64,000 bases of DNA from CAVPHV01 sp963704825 (GTDB lineage Bacteria; Actinomycetota; Acidimicrobiia; Spongiisociales; UBA5794), in NCBI GenBank assembly GCA_963704825.1, contig CAVPHV010000014.1:569482-633481 (forward strand), read 5' to 3'. Of the stretch, positions 60,738 to 64,000 are shown piece by piece. Each line of letters starts with the position of its first letter. Position 1 is the stretch's first letter. The notes beneath the pieces are model-generated. The model saw nothing but the letters and a program-made list of their open reading frames with translations. It searched no databases and was not told the origin of the DNA. Both the position numbers and the translations under genes were made by a program.

Positions 60738-60950
60738 TCCGGATGTGGATCCGTTGACGGCGGTGTTGGTGTCTGACGTGTCTGATGGCACGTTGACGCT
60801 GGGTGCGGATGGGTCGTTGACGTATGCGCCTGATCCAGGGTTCTTTGGGTCGGATGCGTTTACGTATGTCGCCAGTGATGGTGTGGCGGATTCGAATGCA
60901 GGCGACGGTGTCGATCACGGTGGTGTCGGTGAACGACGCGCCGGTGGCGG
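58437..60950 (+). repeat. Four 552-base tandem units plus a partial fifth
   Basis: Units start at 58437, 58989, 59541, 60093 and 60645, each exactly 552 bases apart. Differences between units are few and alternate (DSLLEV versus DVVLSV; GVAPDHAYSS versus GAAPDHVYLS), which suggests recent expansion or homogenisation. Confidence 0.95.
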
Positions 60951-62044
60951 ATGCGGGCCCTGATCAGAACGTGACGGTCGGCGACCTCGTCACCTTGGAC
61001 GGGAGCGGCTCATCGGATCCCGTTGAAGGCGACACGCTCACCTATCTGTGGGAGTTGACGGTTCGTCCGGACGGCTCGGCCTCGACCCTGGGCGACGCGA
61101 CGACCGTCGCACCTACGTTCGTCCCGGATCTGCCCGGTGACTACACCATCGAGCTGACCGTCGACGACGGGAATGGCGACACCGACAGCGACACGGTCAC
61201 GGTGACCGCGGCTCGAATCGGCATGACGATCTCACTCGAGGACTCCCTGGTCGGAGTGGGCCGCACCACCGCCGGCAGCGTCACCCTCGACAACCCGGCT
61301 TCTCCGGGTGGGATCACCGTCACACTGTCGCTCGATACCGCGATCGCGACGGTGGATCCCGTTGGCGTGCCGATCGCCGAAGGGGCCACCGAGGGGACCT
61401 TCGTGCTCACCGCAGTCACCGTCGGTGCGACGACGATCATAGGAAGCTCGCCCGTCACGGAGATGGCGACCGCCGACGTCCAGGTGACGGACAGCCTCAT
61501 CTCGATCGACGACATCCCGATCATCGCCCCCGACGAGTCCGCCGACCTGCCGGTCAGTATCACCAAGCCCGCCCCGCCGGGCGGCCTGACGATCACACTC
61601 GAGAGCCTCGATCCCACGATCGCGATCACTGACCCGACGGTGTTCGTCCCCGAAGGTCTCTACGTTCCGACGTCGAACCCGCAGATCACCGGTGTGGCCT
61701 TCGGCACGACTCAGATCAAGGCGACCGCTCTGGCGTTCGGCCCCGACGTCCGCGACGTCACGGTGGCCATCGAGGTGACGCTGACGCCCGCCGAGCTCGA
61801 CCTTCCCGAGCTGTGGACCCTGCAGGTGAGCGCGCAGCTCTCGGCTCCGGCCCCTTCGGGCGGGGTGACGCTGGATCTGTCGCTCGATGAGCCGCTCGCC
61901 ACGGTGCCGGCCAGCGTGTTCATCCCCGCCGGTCAGACGTTGAGCGGCCCGATCGACATCACCGCCGGGACAACGCTGGCAACGACGACGCTCCGCGCCG
62001 GTGGCGTCGGCCTGGTCGAGGGCACGGCAACGTCGTCAACGTGA
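60738..62044 (+). pseudogene. Continuation of surface protein copy B in shifted frames
   Basis: The fifth cadherin-like domain continues after the shift at 60693. A second extra base (AATGCAGGCG near 60899, against AATCAGGCG) moves to the frame that is open to 62044. That frame encodes a PKD domain (AGPDQNVTVGDLVTLDGSGS, SDPVEGDTLTYLWELTVRPD), then three Ig-like modules of another kind (GITVTLSLDTAIATVDP; GLTITLESLDPTIAI; GVTLDLSLDEPLATVPASVF). A further one-base shift near 62028 leads into the next section (NVVNVIDTPDVWLLGD). Most likely one protein with sequence errors. Confidence 0.65.
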
Positions 62045-64000
62045 TCGATACGCCGGATGTGTGGTTGTTGGGTGACGTGGATCGGTCGACCACCGCCGGG
62101 TCGGCGTATCGGCTGCCGCTCGGGGTGGGAGTGGATCTGCAGATCAGGGCGCAGGTGCGGTTGGAGGTGGCGCCGCCGGGTCCGGTGGACGTGGTCGTGT
62201 CGGCTCCGGCGGGTTCGGGTGTGTTGTTCTCGGCGTCGCCGACCGAGGCCGGGTCGGAGTCGGTGGTGGTCGCGACCGGGTTCACCAGCACCTCGCCCTC
62301 CCCGACGACACCGGGTTACTTCTACGTGCAGGGCACCATCGTGGGTGACGACATCGATGACGACGTGCCGGTGACGATCGACGTGTTCGAGACCGGCACG
62401 ACGACGCTGGTCGGCTACGAGCAGACCGACATGCCCTCCGCGGTCGACGTCGGACCATCCGGCTTCTCCTTCTCCGCGCGCACCGACCTCGACGCCCCAA
62501 CGTTCCCGAACGAGGAGATCGATGTCCGGGCGTATGCTGCTCTACGACGGCGAGTCGGGCACCCTCCACAACCGGCGCTGGCAACCAGGAGATCCGCGGC
62601 GGCCACCCGATCACGGTCGAGCTGACCAACAGCGATCCCGCCGTCGGCGAGGTCGTGGCGCCGCGCTCTTCACCGGCGGCGACTTCCGGGCCCTCGGCCT
62701 ACGCCGAGTTCGATCGGCCTCACCGCCGGGACCACCACCCTGGGGATCGTCCAACCCACCGGCCACACCGCCCCCGCCAACGGCTACACCACCCGCAACC
62801 TCAACGTCACTGCACCGGATGTGTGGTTGTTGGGTGATGTGGATCGGTCGACCACCGTCGGGCTATCGTATCGACTGCCGCTCGGGGTGGGGGTGGATCT
62901 GCAGATCAAGGCTCGGGTGCGGTTGGAGGTGGCGCCGCCGGGTCCGGTGGACGTGGTCGTGTCGGCTCCGGCGGGTTCGGGTGTGTTGTTCTCGGCGTCG
63001 CCGACCGAGGCCGGGTCGGAGTCGGTGGTGGTCGAGACCGGGTTCACCAGCACCTCACTCGCCTCGACGACATCGGTTACTTCTACGTGCAGGGCACCAT
63101 CGAGGGTGACGACGTCGATGACGACGTGCCGGTGACGATCGACGTGTTCGAGACCGGCACGACGACGCCGGTCGGCTACGAGCAGACCGACATGCCCTCC
63201 GCGGTCGACGTCGGACCGTCCGGCTTCTCGTTCTCCACGACCACCGACCTCGACACCACCACCTTCTCCCGGACGAGGAGATCGACGTCCGGTCGTATCT
63301 GCTCTACGACGGCGAGTCGGGCACCCTCCACAACCGGCGCTGGCAACCAGGAGATCCGGGGCGGCCACCCGATCACGGTCGAGCCCACCAACAGCGATCC
63401 CGACGTCGGCGAGGTCGTGGCGCCGGCGCTCTTCACCGGCGGCGACCTTCCGCGGGCCTACGCCGAGTTCGATCGGCCTCACCCCCGGGACCACCACCCT
63501 GGGGATCGTCCAACCCACCGGCCACACCGCCCCCGCCAACGGCTACACCACCCGCAACCTCAACGTCACGCACCGGATGTGTGGTTGTTGGGTGATGTGG
63601 ATCGGTCGACCACCGTCGGGCCGGCGTATCGGCTGCCGCTCGGGGTGGGGGTGGATCTGCAGATCAGGTTCGAGGTGCGGTTGGAGGTGCCGCCGCCGGG
63701 TCCGGTGGACGTGGTCGTGTCGGCTCCGGCGGGTTCGGGTGTGTTGTTCTCGGCGTCGCCGACCGAGGCCGGGTCGGAGTCGGTGGTGGTCGCGACCGGG
63801 TTCACCAGCACCTCGCCCTCCCCGACGACACCGGGTTACTTCTACGTGCAGGGCACGATCGAGGGTGACGATATTGATGACGACGTGCCGGTGACGATCG
63901 ACGTGTTCGAGACCGGCACGACGACGCTGGTCGGCTACGAGCAGACCGACATGCCCTCGATGGTCGACGTCGGACCGTCCGGCTTCTCGTTCTCCACCCC
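62041..64000 (+). pseudogene. Surface protein copy B, DVWLLGDVD repeat section, open at window end
   Basis: Three copies of a module beginning PDVWLLGDVDRSTT, then YRLPLGVGVDLQI, VVVSAPAGSGVLFSASPTEA and VTIDVFETGTTT. Between copies lies a linking Ig-like section (VELTNSDPAVGEVVAP, GTTTLGIVQPTGHTAPANGY, TTRNLNV). Frames shift by one base at about 62536, 62570, 62663, 62700 and several sites in 63060-63570. The third copy runs off the window. No anchor or sorting signal is seen yet. Confidence 0.6.
62053..64000 (+). repeat. ~760-base tandem units encoding DVWLLGDVD modules
   Basis: CCGGATGTGTGGTTGTTGGG recurs at 62053, 62815 and 63573 (spacing 762 and 758), so the true unit is probably 759 bases (253 codons) with one-base errors. 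Large parts are identical between units, for example from the GGTCCGGTGGACGTGGTCG stretch onward. Confidence 0.85.

Noticed and set aside
58437..60950. Regular direct repeats considered as a CRISPR array or satellite
   Set aside because: Units are 552 bases, fully coding, with no spacer structure and no cas genes; they are protein-domain repeats.
1..64000. tRNA or rRNA genes
   Set aside because: No cloverleaf with TTC-type arm and CCA end, and no rRNA core sequence, was seen on either strand by eye; a covariance search would be decisive.

Overview
This is a GC-rich, densely packed bacterial window with frequent GTG and TTG starts and many ATGA or GTGA stop/start overlaps. An actinobacterial LexA-type box, a DUF222/HNH protein, RDD and fasciclin proteins, and a complete System I cytochrome c maturation operon point to a high-GC actinobacterium, most likely a member of Acidimicrobiia or a relative. 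That assignment is inference; no rRNA or tRNA gene is visible.

Bases 1-11200 hold an aldehyde dehydrogenase fragment, a GT-C glycosyltransferase, a class III aminotransferase, a secreted fasciclin protein, a NUDIX/aldo-keto reductase pair, an orphan PAS histidine kinase, and a coupled tldD-tldE-DUF2007 operon. Bases 11231-18241 are a cytochrome c biogenesis region: ccmABCDEF, a ccmH-ccmI fusion and a TlpA/CcmG thioredoxin in one overlapping operon. A cytoplasmic thioredoxin with a histidine-rich tail is divergent from it, and a perfect ATACCC-N4-GGGTAT palindrome lies in the shared promoter.

Bases 18246-26900 include an unusual single-frame fusion of a polysaccharide-export ABC ATPase to a heparinase II/III-like region, an SDR, a PIG-V-like mannosyltransferase, an M1 aminopeptidase, a yeast-type cytosine deaminase and a nitrobindin-like protein. 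Bases 26954-37638 carry histidine degradation (an arginase-family hutG candidate, hutH, hutU, hutI). The cluster is split by about 5.3 kb containing a LEA-like protein, an acyl-CoA synthetase, a ceramidase-like membrane protein, a nine-residue-repeat protein, an RDD protein and a membrane protein of unknown function. Bases 37678-45198 hold an S41 protease, a GDPD, small unknown proteins, an ATP-dependent DNA ligase interrupted by one frameshift, a pair of tiny Cys- and His-rich peptides, a PPOX-fold protein and a DUF222/HNH protein behind a LexA-like box.

From 45236 to the end the window is dominated by a direct duplication at a constant offset of 7,742 bases: di-haem peroxidase, leuD, leuC, ferritin and the start of a giant surface protein. 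Copy A ends in a truncated, frameshifted repeat region and is followed by two unrelated genes. Copy B continues through four near-identical 552-base cadherin-like/PKD units and then about 760-base units to the window edge. Single-base indels are concentrated in these repeats. A real tandem duplication and an assembly that joined two strain haplotypes both remain possible.
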